60,920 bases of DNA from NCBI GenBank assembly GCA_002500485.1, contig DLRJ01000028.1:1-60920 (forward strand), in the 5' to 3' direction. Below, piece after piece: positions 52,325 through 60,920 of the stretch. The DNA comes from Dehalococcoidia bacterium UBA7891 (GTDB lineage: Bacteria; Chloroflexota; Dehalococcoidia; Lucifugimonadales; UBA826). The notes under the pieces were generated by a model, which saw nothing but the letters and a program-made list of their open reading frames with translations, made no database searches and had not been told where the DNA came from. A program made the translations under genes and the position numbers. The first letter of the stretch is position 1; each line of letters opens with the position of its first letter.

Positions 52325-55300
52325 ATGATGGAGATAGAGGGGTTTGCGAAAATTATCAGGGTTTGGCCCCTAATAGTAAAACGATTGGTAGTGAATTGGA
52401 GAACCTTGTCTACCGTGATTATTGGGGTAGTTTTGGCTTGTTCCATTATGTCAGGCACCGTGGTATTTTTTGATTCACTTAAAGAGATAGCCCTGGCTGA
52501 TGTTCTTAAATCCCTAGATAAGGAAGAGATAAACATATTAGTGCAGGCTGAAAAGGGTCCAACTAACGTTGAGGAAGCATCAATTTTGAATGAAAGAATC
52601 CATTCTTTTTCCGAAGGATTGCTTTCTTCTCATGTTAATGAAATTTTACATGGAGGAAGAACCACAACCTTTTTCTTCAGTTACCAGGGCCAGGAACAAG
52701 ATGCAGGAAAAGATAATATGCGAACATTTTTCGCATACCTACCAAACTTGCAGTCCCATATCACCATAACGGACGGGTTGTTTCCGGGGAATGTCACCGG
52801 GGAATTATTAGAAGATATTCCTGTTGTTAAAGTATTAGTGAATGTCGAGGACGCTGCAATTTTTGGACTTCAGATTGGCGATCGCATATCTGCTGTGCCT
52901 TATTGGGACGATTCTATTTTCCATGTAACAGCGGAAGTTGTCGGAACCTTTGAAAAAAACAACCAAGATGATTTGTATTGGTCTATTGAACAAAAGGCAT
53001 TCATGTATGCAGCTAGTGATGCATTCAAAACCATACCGTTGTATTTGAATGAAGATGTCTATATGGGACATCTTGCCTCAAAATTTCTTGATTTAGAAAC
53101 CACCTACGTTTGGATGTTTGACATTGACAGGGGAAGTATCAATTCCTCAAATGCTTCGAATTTGGCGTCGAATATAACCTATTTTGGGAACCGATTAGAC
53201 TCAGAATTAAATAGGTTTGTCATTCGCACTGAGCTAGATAAGTCTTTGCAAAGATACGACACACGTATTTTGTTCACTAAACTGCAAATGTATGTCGTCT
53301 TGATAATGATCACCTTTGTGGTGCTCTATTATGTGGTGGCACTCTCTTCACTGGTGGTTGAAGAGAGACGTTTTGAAGTTTCCAAACTTAGAAGTAGAGG
53401 TGCTAGTTCGTCACAAATATTGAGTGTATTTGTGATCGAGGGAGCTACCATTTCATTTTTTGCCACCTTGCTTGGTCCATTGATTGCCGTAGGCGGAATA
53501 AGTCTGTTGGGATTTTTACCGGGATTCCATGAAATCAATGATGGTACTTTTCTTTCTGCCAGGTTAACTTATCCAGCCTTATTCATGAGTATATTAGGTG
53601 GCGTTTTAAGTTTTCTTGCTTTAATGATTCCTTCCATTCAAGCATCAAGATTGATGGTGTCTGATGAAAGAACTAAATCGAATAGGCCTAATCGGCTCAC
53701 GATCATATCTAGGTACTACATCGATGTCATAGTCCTAATAGTTTCTCTATTTTTATTTAATCAATTGAATGAGCAAGGTTCTATGGCAGCACGGGGCTTA
53801 TTGGGGGATGTTAAGGTCAATCAAATTATGTTAGCTGTCCCAGCCATTATGTTGATTGCCTCTGCTTTAGTTATATTGAGGATATTCCCACTTGTTATGA
53901 GTATTGCAAGCCGGCTGTTGTCTAGGTATCTACCGGTTGGTGTTGCTTTGATCATGTGGCAAATTTCACGAAATCCTTCTAATTATTCCAGACTAGTTTT
54001 ACTGTTAATTTTGATGACAGGGCTAGGTATTTTTGTCTCCAGTTTCGGTGGGACCCTCAACAAAAATTTTGAAGACCGTGTTTACTATTCCCACGGTTCT
54101 GATGTGAGGCTAAGTTCAGTTTCACTTAATTCCAGCGGGTTAAGTAAGCCCCTCACAAAAAAAATAGAGTCCATGGATGGTGTGTCTGCCGTTAGCGCGT
54201 CAGCTCGGATGATGAGTACTGATGTAACAAAAACATTTGGGTCTGATTCTATAGCTGTCCTTGGCATCGATACTAATAAATTTGAACAAAGTGTGTGGTA
54301 TCGGGACGATTTCTCAGAATCTTCACTATCAGAAATTTCTAATACACTGCAAGAGACGGATACCAAAGGAATTGAATTGCCTGATAAGTCACGATCATTT
54401 GGAGTATTGGTTAAATCTGATACAAATAGACCAACTACGGCGTTGGTAGCTAGAATGAAAGACAAAAATGGCAGATATTTTTCATTCGATTTAGGTAGGC
54501 TGGACAGTGGTGGATGGACACTGAAGCAAGTTGAAATCTTTGGTAGAGGAAGAGGAAGATTTCAACTGTTTCCTACGCGACCTCTGACATTGATGTCGAT
54601 AGGTATAGTTGAAACTAATCCTCAAAAAAAATTAACTTCCGGTTCTATTTTGATGGATAGTGTGAGGGTAAGGTTGGCAACTGGTGAAGTGATTAATCTG
54701 GAGGATTTCAGAGATATTAATGGTTGGCAAACAATAGACTCCTCCACCTCCTCTGCAAACGATAGGTTAGGAATTTCAGAAATAAGTGCGAGATCAGATG
54801 CTTCAGCCATTTTTACATGGTCTGAAGGTCCTCCAATGACGATGAGAGGGATTTATCCTTCTACACAATTTAGTCCTATTTCTGCCATTGTTAATTCCGA
54901 CTTTTTAATTAACACTCAATATTCTTTGGGTGATCAGCTAAAGTTGTCGATTGGGGGTCACCGAATTGACGTGGTATTGCGCGATAAAGTCAGGTACTTT
55001 CCTACTCTCAATCCTATTGAGGATGATTTTATAGTAGTTGGGCTGGACCCACTGATTCATAAGCTTAATATTGGGTCTTTGTTTGGGAGTACTGATCCAA
55101 ACGAGCTTTGGATCGATTATGAGGATGGGATTACAAATGAAACCAAGACGGGCCTCAAAGAGGATTTGATTAATGATTCCCCTTTCCCTTACGGCAAATT
55201 ATGGGATACAGAATCAATGCTTGAGATCAATCGCGTCGATCCTTTAGTCAAAGCCGGATGGCATGCAATATTGGTAATCGCATTTGGTTCGATTTTGCTT

Positions 55301-55681
55301 TTAAGCGCGATCGGATTTTTTTCTCACGCCTACATATCATATAGAAACCGGCGGTTCCAGTTTGCGTTACTTAGAACCCTTGGGTTTTCTACTCGTCAGC
55401 TCATAACTACTATTTGGGTGGAACAGGTTTTAATAATAGTGCTAGGGATGGTCGTTGGAACCTGGATGGGAGGAAGATTATCAGCGGCGGTTATGCCGTT
55501 TTTAAGTAGTGATGATTATGGTAATCAGGTAATTCCACCGTTTGTGATACAAGTAGATTGGGTTAATCTATCGATAACGTATGCTGTGATGGTCCTAATT
55601 TTTGCTACCGTCATAGGATCCCTGATTTTCCTGGCACGGAGACTCGTATTGAATAAAATGTTGAGGCTTGGAGATACTTAA
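52325..55681 (+). CDS. Large FtsX/MacB-type ABC permease, partner of the previous gene
   Basis: A 1118-residue sister of the previous protein. The ATG begins one base after that gene's stop. It has the same order: first helix (TVIIGVVLACSIMSGTVVF), external domain, helices around RGASSSQILSVFVIEGA, second module starting SRLVLLLILMTGLGIFVSS, and an external domain with the LEDFRDINGWQT element matching LEDFEDYSEW in the partner. The final bundle includes LRTLGFSTRQLITTIWVEQ. The two probably form a heterodimer. Its stop shares four bases (TTAA) with the converging fmt gene. Confidence 0.83.
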   Translation: MMEIEGFAKIIRVWPLIVKRLVVNWRTLSTVIIGVVLACSIMSGTVVFFDSLKEIALADVLKSLDKEEINILVQAEKGPTNVEEASILNERIHSFSEGLLSSHVNEILHGGRTTTFFFSYQGQEQDAGKDNMRTFFAYLPNLQSHITITDGLFPGNVTGELLEDIPVVKVLVNVEDAAIFGLQIGDRISAVPYWDDSIFHVTAEVVGTFEKNNQDDLYWSIEQKAFMYAASDAFKTIPLYLNEDVYMGHLASKFLDLETTYVWMFDIDRGSINSSNASNLASNITYFGNRLDSELNRFVIRTELDKSLQRYDTRILFTKLQMYVVLIMITFVVLYYVVALSSLVVEERRFEVSKLRSRGASSSQILSVFVIEGATISFFATLLGPLIAVGGISLLGFLPGFHEINDGTFLSARLTYPALFMSILGGVLSFLALMIPSIQASRLMVSDERTKSNRPNRLTIISRYYIDVIVLIVSLFLFNQLNEQGSMAARGLLGDVKVNQIMLAVPAIMLIASALVILRIFPLVMSIASRLLSRYLPVGVALIMWQISRNPSNYSRLVLLLILMTGLGIFVSSFGGTLNKNFEDRVYYSHGSDVRLSSVSLNSSGLSKPLTKKIESMDGVSAVSASARMMSTDVTKTFGSDSIAVLGIDTNKFEQSVWYRDDFSESSLSEISNTLQETDTKGIELPDKSRSFGVLVKSDTNRPTTALVARMKDKNGRYFSFDLGRLDSGGWTLKQVEIFGRGRGRFQLFPTRPLTLMSIGIVETNPQKKLTSGSILMDSVRVRLATGEVINLEDFRDINGWQTIDSSTSSANDRLGISEISARSDASAIFTWSEGPPMTMRGIYPSTQFSPISAIVNSDFLINTQYSLGDQLKLSIGGHRIDVVLRDKVRYFPTLNPIEDDFIVVGLDPLIHKLNIGSLFGSTDPNELWIDYEDGITNETKTGLKEDLINDSPFPYGKLWDTESMLEINRVDPLVKAGWHAILVIAFGSILLLSAIGFFSHAYISYRNRRFQFALLRTLGFSTRQLITTIWVEQVLIIVLGMVVGTWMGGRLSAAVMPFLSSDDYGNQVIPPFVIQVDWVNLSITYAVMVLIFATVIGSLIFLARRLVLNKMLRLGDT

Positions 55682-56604
55682 CCCAGAATGGAATTTTCAA
55701 AATCCCTGTGGCCTCTTGCGAAATCAGTTGCCGAAGTAATTTTTGCCCCTTCGCTTTGTAGTTGCGATACGATTAAGGAATCATCGGAAGTGCCAATATA
55801 CACTGCGTTATCTTGAACTGAGACACATCCGGGTCCCAAGTTGTAATTTTCTGAAATCCTTGCTTCTATGATCTTTAAATTTTTCCCATTGAAATAGGTG
55901 TATGAACCGGGCCAAGGGTGATGTGCCCTGATTTTTCTCAATATTACGTCAGCGCCGTCTTTCCAATCTACCAGACCATCTTGGCGGACTAGTTTTTTCG
56001 TGTAGGTGGCATTTTCATGATCCTGTTGTCGGGGCACTATTATTCCTTTTGCTAATTTTGAAATTGTTTCCACTATTAAATCGGCACCTAAATAAAATAA
56101 TTTCTCTGTTAATTCGTTACACAGTTCCTCTTCACCAATTGGGGTCTCTTGTTGGGCTAGTATAGGGCCTGAATCTATTCCGGAATCTAGTTGCATAATT
56201 GTGGTTCCAGTAACTTTTTCCGATTCAAGAATAGCTGTTGATACGGGTGAAGCCCCTCGGTATTTTGGTAATAGGGATGGGTGGAGGTTTATACAACCAT
56301 GCGGAAGCAGATCCAATATTTCAGAGGGCAGCAATATTCCATAGGCGGCTACTACAGCAATGTCTGCTTTAAAACTATCTAGTATATGAATTTGGGAAAG
56401 GTCCTTCCGGAAATTTTGCGGCTGTAGCACCCGCAAATTTTTAGATATGGCATATTCCTTTACCGCACTCATAGTGACTTTTCTTCCTCGACCTGATGTT
56501 CTGTCTGGTTGAGTGTAGACAGCTACTATGTCATGGCCATTGGATGAAATTTTGTCCAGAACAGGGATGGTGAAATATGGTGTTCCCATAAATACTATTT
56601 TCAT
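55678..56604 (-). CDS. fmt: Methionyl-tRNA formyltransferase
   Basis: A 308-residue formyltransferase that formylates initiator Met-tRNA with 10-formyl-tetrahydrofolate. The catalytic residues fall exactly at the standard positions: Asn106 and His108 in CINLHPSLLPKYRG, and Asp144 in SGIDSGP. The N-terminal Rossmann part starts MKIVFMGTP and a C-terminal OB-like domain follows. AGGAG precedes the ATG. No def gene lies in the window, although it often neighbours fmt. This is a core gene, indicating that this end of the window is stable chromosome. Confidence 0.95.
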   Translation of the reverse strand: MKIVFMGTPYFTIPVLDKISSNGHDIVAVYTQPDRTSGRGRKVTMSAVKEYAISKNLRVLQPQNFRKDLSQIHILDSFKADIAVVAAYGILLPSEILDLLPHGCINLHPSLLPKYRGASPVSTAILESEKVTGTTIMQLDSGIDSGPILAQQETPIGEEELCNELTEKLFYLGADLIVETISKLAKGIIVPRQQDHENATYTKKLVRQDGLVDWKDGADVILRKIRAHHPWPGSYTYFNGKNLKIIEARISENYNLGPGCVSVQDNAVYIGTSDDSLIVSQLQSEGAKITSATDFARGHRDFENSILG

Positions 56605-56738
56605 AAATAAAGTTAACTCCTACTGTCAGCCTTCTGAATTATAAGACCCTCTATCCTTTTACGGATATTTAATGAGACTATTAAGGGATAGCTTTTGTTG
56701 ATGGTTCTTTTTCCAGTTTGCTAGGGAATGCCAGTTAA

Positions 56739-59519
56739 TTGAAATTAAATCTCGTTATAGCCACCTTTCTTGCGAATCATCCATATATGATTCTAATAGT
56801 AACCTTGTTTCTAACCTTGCTTTTGATTTCCCCTTTGTTTTTTTTGGCCCCGAAAGAACAAGCCTCCCCGAATCCTCCGGATGAAGTTTATGAACTTCAG
56901 GAGGAAATTGCTGATAAATTTCCTACTCCATTCCATTTTGCGAGTTTTGTGTTGCAGGCAAAAAAAGGCGATGTTATTTCTCGGGAAGTGCTTTCGGAGT
57001 TGAAGTTAAATAGGGATCGTTTAGTTGCATTAGATGTTGATGGTGATTTATCTGTCACAGAAGAAGGTAAACCAAGGGGAACTTTGGAAAAACAATCATA
57101 CCTTGCTAGCTACTATGACTTTGAGCTAGCAACGCAAATCAATGGGATCATTTCTGTTTTGGAAACCATCGAGATTACCCTTGCGAATCAAGGTTTGTAT
57201 CTGGAATCTGCTAGCGAAGAACAAATAAAGATAGCTTTCCATCACATAATGTCTGATTCTCGCCTGGCTAGTGTAAAAGATTTGATTTCGACTCAAGCTT
57301 CTTCTACAAAAAAAATTGTCCTAGGTCAAGAAATTGACTACTGGGTTTCTCCAGCAATGGTTTTTCACGTTATAGCAGATAATTCCAAACTTGGTGGAGC
57401 TGGGCTGGAGATCGGTATGGGAGGGGGTCCAGATGTCATTAATAAGGAACATTTGAATCGAAGTGTGGGTTCGGTTATGTCGGGTTCCAGCCAAAATTAT
57501 GAAGTATGGGGAATCGCAATAGATGCAAATCTGGAATCACTGGACGAAGGAAAAACAGCTGGCATCTTTATAATGTTTACAGCTATTGCTGCAGTTCTAG
57601 TAGTTGGGTTTAGCCTTGGTTCATATTGGGCTACAGCGATCACCGGGGTAGGGATTGCCATATTAATGGTGTGGCTAAAAGGAATTTCAGCCTTAATTGG
57701 GCTAAAAAGCGGTCTGGTTATAGATCTAGTGGTTCCAATCAGTATGATTTCATTAGGAGTCGATTTCATTGTACATGCGGTTCGCAGATACCGTGAGGAG
57801 TTGCTTCAAGGTAATAATCCTAAGATTAGTTTCACCTCGGGCTATGCCTCAGTTCTCGGAGCCCTTCTTCTGGCTATGGCCAGCGATAGTATAGCTTTCC
57901 TCTCGAATTTATCGTCCAATATTGAAGCCGTAATTCACTTTGGATGTGCTGCTGCCATTGCAGTAATCTCTTCCTTCTGGATTTTGGGTGTAGCGGCCCC
58001 ACTTCTCACAATGAAAGTGGATCAACTTATTATTCAAAGTCGATATGATTTTCAAACTACAAGATGGCTGACTTATCGAATCTTAGGTTCCATCCTTGTT
58101 GCCTCTATATCTGGAATATCCATAATTATGTTGGTGGCGGTCAGTAGGTTGATAGGGTTGGTCCTTCTAGGAGGGGGCATTTTTTTACTTATTCTCGTAC
58201 CAATATTTATTTTAGCAAGAAGTACTTCTAGTATAGTTTTTGAAGACTCGAAAAATATGGGAATGGCAGCGCCAAGTCAAGACAGGTTTGCCCATATCGT
58301 CGCCAGGATCGTCACATTCGCAGCTGATAATTCAGTAAAAGTAATATTTTTAACGGTGCTGATAACCGCACTTTCAATTTATTCCGCTTTACAGTTGACA
58401 CCTTCTTTTGATGTAAAAGATTTTTTTGATTCTGAATCAGAGTTTGTGGTGGGATTGGATAAATTTGATGAATTCATAGCTGGTGGTGAACCAGGGGTTA
58501 CCTTTGTTAAGGGCGATTTGACAGATCCCACTGTTTATGACGACATAAAGATCTATATTGAGGAACTGAGGGGAATTAATTTAGTCGGGGAAACTCCTAG
58601 TGGAGACGTTACTTTTGGTCTAAATGCTCTCAATGTTTTGACTACCATAATGCACAATCCAGTTTCTGTCGCCACAATTGAGGAGGCTACCGGAATAACA
58701 ATTACCGATTCTACTTCGAACGGTATCCCTGATACGAAACAACAGATAGCTACTATATTCGAGCATTCTTTACAAAAGGGTGTGTGGGGGGATAGTCAGA
58801 ATTTGATTCTAAGACCTGATCAGGTACAGGGTGCGGTATATTTCAGAAGGAATGAAGAAGCATTAACAACTATTCAGTTTCAGATGCCCGGTACCAGGGA
58901 TCAGGCTGTCGTGACTGCTGCTCTTAAGGAAATTACTCCCTCAGTTCTGAAATTAGAAAACCACCCATCATTGTCTAAAGTGGCATTGACTGGTTCACCG
59001 TTCCAACGTGAGGTTCAATTATCTGAATCTACCCGCACCTTATACACTTCTCTTCCAATAGCTATAGTGGCTGCAGCGACACTACTCTTAATAACTATGC
59101 GATCTTTTCGGTATGCGATAGTCACTGTAATTCCCATAGGATTAGTTGTGGCTTGGCTTTATGGTGTTATGTATGCGTTTGGCTTCTCCTTAAATTTTGT
59201 GACAGCTATGATAGGGGCGATTTCCATAGGGGTTGGAATTGATTATTCTATCCACATGACCATAAGGTTTCGGGAGGAATTAAACCGAAATGAATCAAGA
59301 ATATTAGCGGTTCAAAAAGCGGCAGGGGGAACAGGTGTCGCTTTGGTGGCCTCAGCAGCATCTAGTATAGTCGGGTTCGCTATAATGGGGTTTGCTCCCA
59401 TGCCTATGTTCGCTTCTTATGGTCAACTGACCTCCCTAATGATATCTTTCGCTTTAATATCTTCTTTGGTGGTACTACCTGCCCTTTTAATATTGGTCAC
59501 ACCAGAAATAGAAAAGTAA
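56739..59519 (+). CDS. MMPL/RND-superfamily membrane protein
   Basis: A 926-residue RND-superfamily protein of the MMPL/hopanoid-exporter-like type. Two similar halves each contain one helix, an external loop and five helices. The characteristic acidic motif occurs in both: SLGVDFIVHAVRRYREEL near residue 340 and IGVGIDYSIHMTIRFREEL near 832. This suggests proton-driven lipid or envelope-compound transport. The TTG start has AGGGA upstream. It lies between fmt and mutS2 with no obvious functional link. It converges on mutS2 after 17 bases. Confidence 0.87.
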   Translation: MKLNLVIATFLANHPYMILIVTLFLTLLLISPLFFLAPKEQASPNPPDEVYELQEEIADKFPTPFHFASFVLQAKKGDVISREVLSELKLNRDRLVALDVDGDLSVTEEGKPRGTLEKQSYLASYYDFELATQINGIISVLETIEITLANQGLYLESASEEQIKIAFHHIMSDSRLASVKDLISTQASSTKKIVLGQEIDYWVSPAMVFHVIADNSKLGGAGLEIGMGGGPDVINKEHLNRSVGSVMSGSSQNYEVWGIAIDANLESLDEGKTAGIFIMFTAIAAVLVVGFSLGSYWATAITGVGIAILMVWLKGISALIGLKSGLVIDLVVPISMISLGVDFIVHAVRRYREELLQGNNPKISFTSGYASVLGALLLAMASDSIAFLSNLSSNIEAVIHFGCAAAIAVISSFWILGVAAPLLTMKVDQLIIQSRYDFQTTRWLTYRILGSILVASISGISIIMLVAVSRLIGLVLLGGGIFLLILVPIFILARSTSSIVFEDSKNMGMAAPSQDRFAHIVARIVTFAADNSVKVIFLTVLITALSIYSALQLTPSFDVKDFFDSESEFVVGLDKFDEFIAGGEPGVTFVKGDLTDPTVYDDIKIYIEELRGINLVGETPSGDVTFGLNALNVLTTIMHNPVSVATIEEATGITITDSTSNGIPDTKQQIATIFEHSLQKGVWGDSQNLILRPDQVQGAVYFRRNEEALTTIQFQMPGTRDQAVVTAALKEITPSVLKLENHPSLSKVALTGSPFQREVQLSESTRTLYTSLPIAIVAAATLLLITMRSFRYAIVTVIPIGLVVAWLYGVMYAFGFSLNFVTAMIGAISIGVGIDYSIHMTIRFREELNRNESRILAVQKAAGGTGVALVASAASSIVGFAIMGFAPMPMFASYGQLTSLMISFALISSLVVLPALLILVTPEIEK

Positions 59520-59536
59520 AATCAACTAGAATAAAA

Positions 59537-60920
59537 TCAGTTCAATAGGACGTATGTCGCTCCATCTTCCCCTAAGGAATCAGGCTCTGATCCAAAGCTA
59601 TTAACCAAAGGATGACCTTCCAGAGATTCTCGTATTGCTTTTCTTAGAGCACCCGTACCTTTTCCATGGACAATGAATACCTTACTCAATCCATTTTTCA
59701 AAGATTCGTCTAAGAAGTTTTCCATAATCTGCAATGAAGGCTCTGCCCTCATGCCTCTTATGTCTATTTTATTACTATATGAAATATGTTCAATCAGACT
59801 TTTATTGTGGCCTGATCTGGCGGGCTCAGCAGAACTGCGAGGGTTATATTCAGAGTGATTTTTGTTCAATCTTGAAATGTCTACATCCATTCTAAGGTTG
59901 CCAATTTTCAACTCTGCCATTTGAGTCAATTGATTGTATTTCGTGATCACACCTGTGAGGTTCAACCCCCTCACAGTGACCGTTTCACCAGTTTGGAAAG
60001 CCTCTTCGTTGGGTTTCTCGGTAATAGATTCGGGGATTTCAATTTGTAGACTCTGTAATTCTCTTTCAACTTCGTCAATGTTTTGCTTAATTTTATCTGG
60101 GTTTTCGTTGGCATGTTTAACCCAAGAATAGGCCATTTGAGCTTTCTTCAGAAGAGTTTCAATATCCTTATATTTTTCTTCGGCAGTGTGATGGATTGAA
60201 TCTAATATAGTTTGCCTATTTTGGATTAGGTAATCTATTTGTTTATTCAACTCAAATCTTATAGATTCAACTTCTTTATACTTGCTTTCGATTTCACCCA
60301 TTGTTTCTGAAATTTTGTTTTTTTCATCAGTCACTCTTTGGATCCAATCTGATATTTCTTTAAACTCCGCAGACAGGTATTTATCTGCCTTCTTAACTAT
60401 TTCGTCTTTCAACCCTAATCTTGTGGCAACAGCCATGGCGTAGCTCTGTCCAGGTAGGCCTAGAACCATTTTATAAGTTGGTTTTAAATCCTTGGGGTCT
60501 AACTGAAAGCTTGCATTCCTCATCCTCTTGTCTGATTCGGCCATTAGGGTAACAGTGTTGTGATGAGTGGTAATCAGTGTCTGTATTTTGTTCTCAGCTA
60601 AATACTCCAAGACAGCCTTTGCTATTGCGGATCCTTCTTCAGGATCTGTACTGGAGCCGACCTCATCTAAAAGGAGTAGAGACCGGGAAGAACAATTATC
60701 CAAAATATCATTAAGATTTTTAATATGGGAACTGAATGTAGATACTGAATTCGTTATACTCTGCTGATCTCCTATATCTGCATATATACCATCAAAAATT
60801 GGGAGTTCGCTGCCAGCAGCGGCAGGTATTTGTATGCCAGATTGGTTCATGGCTGCCAAAAGCCCAACGGTCTTGATTGCGACAGTTTTACCGCCGGTGT
60901 TTGGGCCAGTTATTACCAAA
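59537..60920 (-). CDS. mutS2: MutS2 endonuclease, C-terminal part (cut by window edge)
   Basis: The last 460 or so residues of MutS2; the N-terminus lies beyond 60920. The ATPase is seen from Walker A (GPNTGGKT) through Walker B (LLLLDEVGSSTDP) and the THH switch. A long coiled coil follows (about residues 185-285 of the fragment), then a KOW-like beta element, then a C-terminal Smr nuclease domain with IDIRGMR and VHGKGTGALR. MutS2 acts on branched DNA and, through its Smr domain, on nucleic acids of collided ribosomes or recombination intermediates. It is a normal core gene. Confidence 0.93.
   Translation of the reverse strand, partial: LVITGPNTGGKTVAIKTVGLLAAMNQSGIQIPAAAGSELPIFDGIYADIGDQQSITNSVSTFSSHIKNLNDILDNCSSRSLLLLDEVGSSTDPEEGSAIAKAVLEYLAENKIQTLITTHHNTVTLMAESDKRMRNASFQLDPKDLKPTYKMVLGLPGQSYAMAVATRLGLKDEIVKKADKYLSAEFKEISDWIQRVTDEKNKISETMGEIESKYKEVESIRFELNKQIDYLIQNRQTILDSIHHTAEEKYKDIETLLKKAQMAYSWVKHANENPDKIKQNIDEVERELQSLQIEIPESITEKPNEEAFQTGETVTVRGLNLTGVITKYNQLTQMAELKIGNLRMDVDISRLNKNHSEYNPRSSAEPARSGHNKSLIEHISYSNKIDIRGMRAEPSLQIMENFLDESLKNGLSKVFIVHGKGTGALRKAIRESLEGHPLVNSFGSEPDSLGEDGATYVLLN

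Noticed and set aside
56651..56691. Imperfect inverted repeat CTATCCTT/AAGGGATAG before the MMPL gene.
   Set aside because: It has a bulge and a 24-base loop, and the T-tract is short; neither a terminator nor an operator is convincing.
1..60920. tRNA, rRNA, CRISPR arrays, insertion sequences, integrases and prophage genes.
   Set aside because: No cloverleaf T-arm signature in the gaps, no regular repeats with spacers, and no transposase or integrase motifs were seen.
1..60920. Many antisense and out-of-frame reading frames of 60-150 codons inside the large genes.
   Set aside because: They lie opposite or inside well-supported genes, have composition-driven odd sequences and lack start signals.

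Overview
The window looks like a piece of the chromosome of a free-living, oligotrophic marine bacterium. The best guess is a member of the SAR202 clade (Chloroflexota). This rests on gene content, not on a marker gene: eight major facilitator superfamily (MFS) transporters in 61 kb, two enolase-superfamily dehydratases, two HpcH/HpaI aldolases, two D-2-hydroxyacid dehydrogenases, a luciferase-like flavin oxidoreductase, two NHL propellers and several amidohydrolases. Such paralogue expansions are known from SAR202. The DNA is AT-rich, genes are tightly packed, convergent genes often share stop-codon bases, and I see no rRNA, tRNA, insertion sequence or CRISPR array.

Layout. 1-0.9 kb: a gene-poor stretch with one 49-residue membrane protein. 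0.9-12.6 kb: a CinA-type amidase, three MFS carriers, an RND efflux pump, an NHL propeller, an eight-cysteine zinc-ribbon protein, a membrane-anchored thioredoxin with an in-frame TGA at its active site, a hydroxyacid dehydrogenase and a lipoprotein. 12.6-18.8 kb: an eight-gene minus-strand operon that looks like sugar-acid catabolism (lactonase, sugar kinase, aldolase, hydroxyacid dehydrogenase, deacylase, cupin and two small dimeric-barrel proteins). 18.9-40.7 kb: a mosaic of catabolic enzymes, each near a transporter. These include amidohydrolases, an amidase, a nitroreductase, enolase-family dehydratases, an aldo/keto reductase, a four-gene operon of aldolase, SDR, dienelactone hydrolase and DUF6295, an Fe-S PD-(D/E)XK nuclease overlapping a PIG-L deacetylase, and a second NHL propeller. 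40.7-45.5 kb: an imuB-dnaE2 mutagenesis cassette whose promoter holds a perfect palindrome of the GAAC-N4-GTTC type used by LexA in Gram-positive bacteria. 45.5-55.7 kb: an unknown protein, a double-propeller kelch lipoprotein and two giant FtsX-type permeases with matching extracytoplasmic inserts but no ATPase. 55.7-60.9 kb: fmt, an MMPL/RND membrane protein and the 3' part of mutS2.

How the parts fit. Most of the window serves uptake and oxidation of diverse carboxylic and sugar-acid substrates: carrier, then lactonase, amidase or amidohydrolase, then dehydratase, then aldolase or kinase, then dehydrogenase. Two items stand out. The first is a probable selenocysteine thioredoxin (UxxC motif, TGA at 9029-9031) with a candidate downstream hairpin. 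The second is the SOS-type operator placed exactly in the spacer of the imuB promoter. The kelch/FtsX-pair locus is the best candidate for an undescribed surface system.
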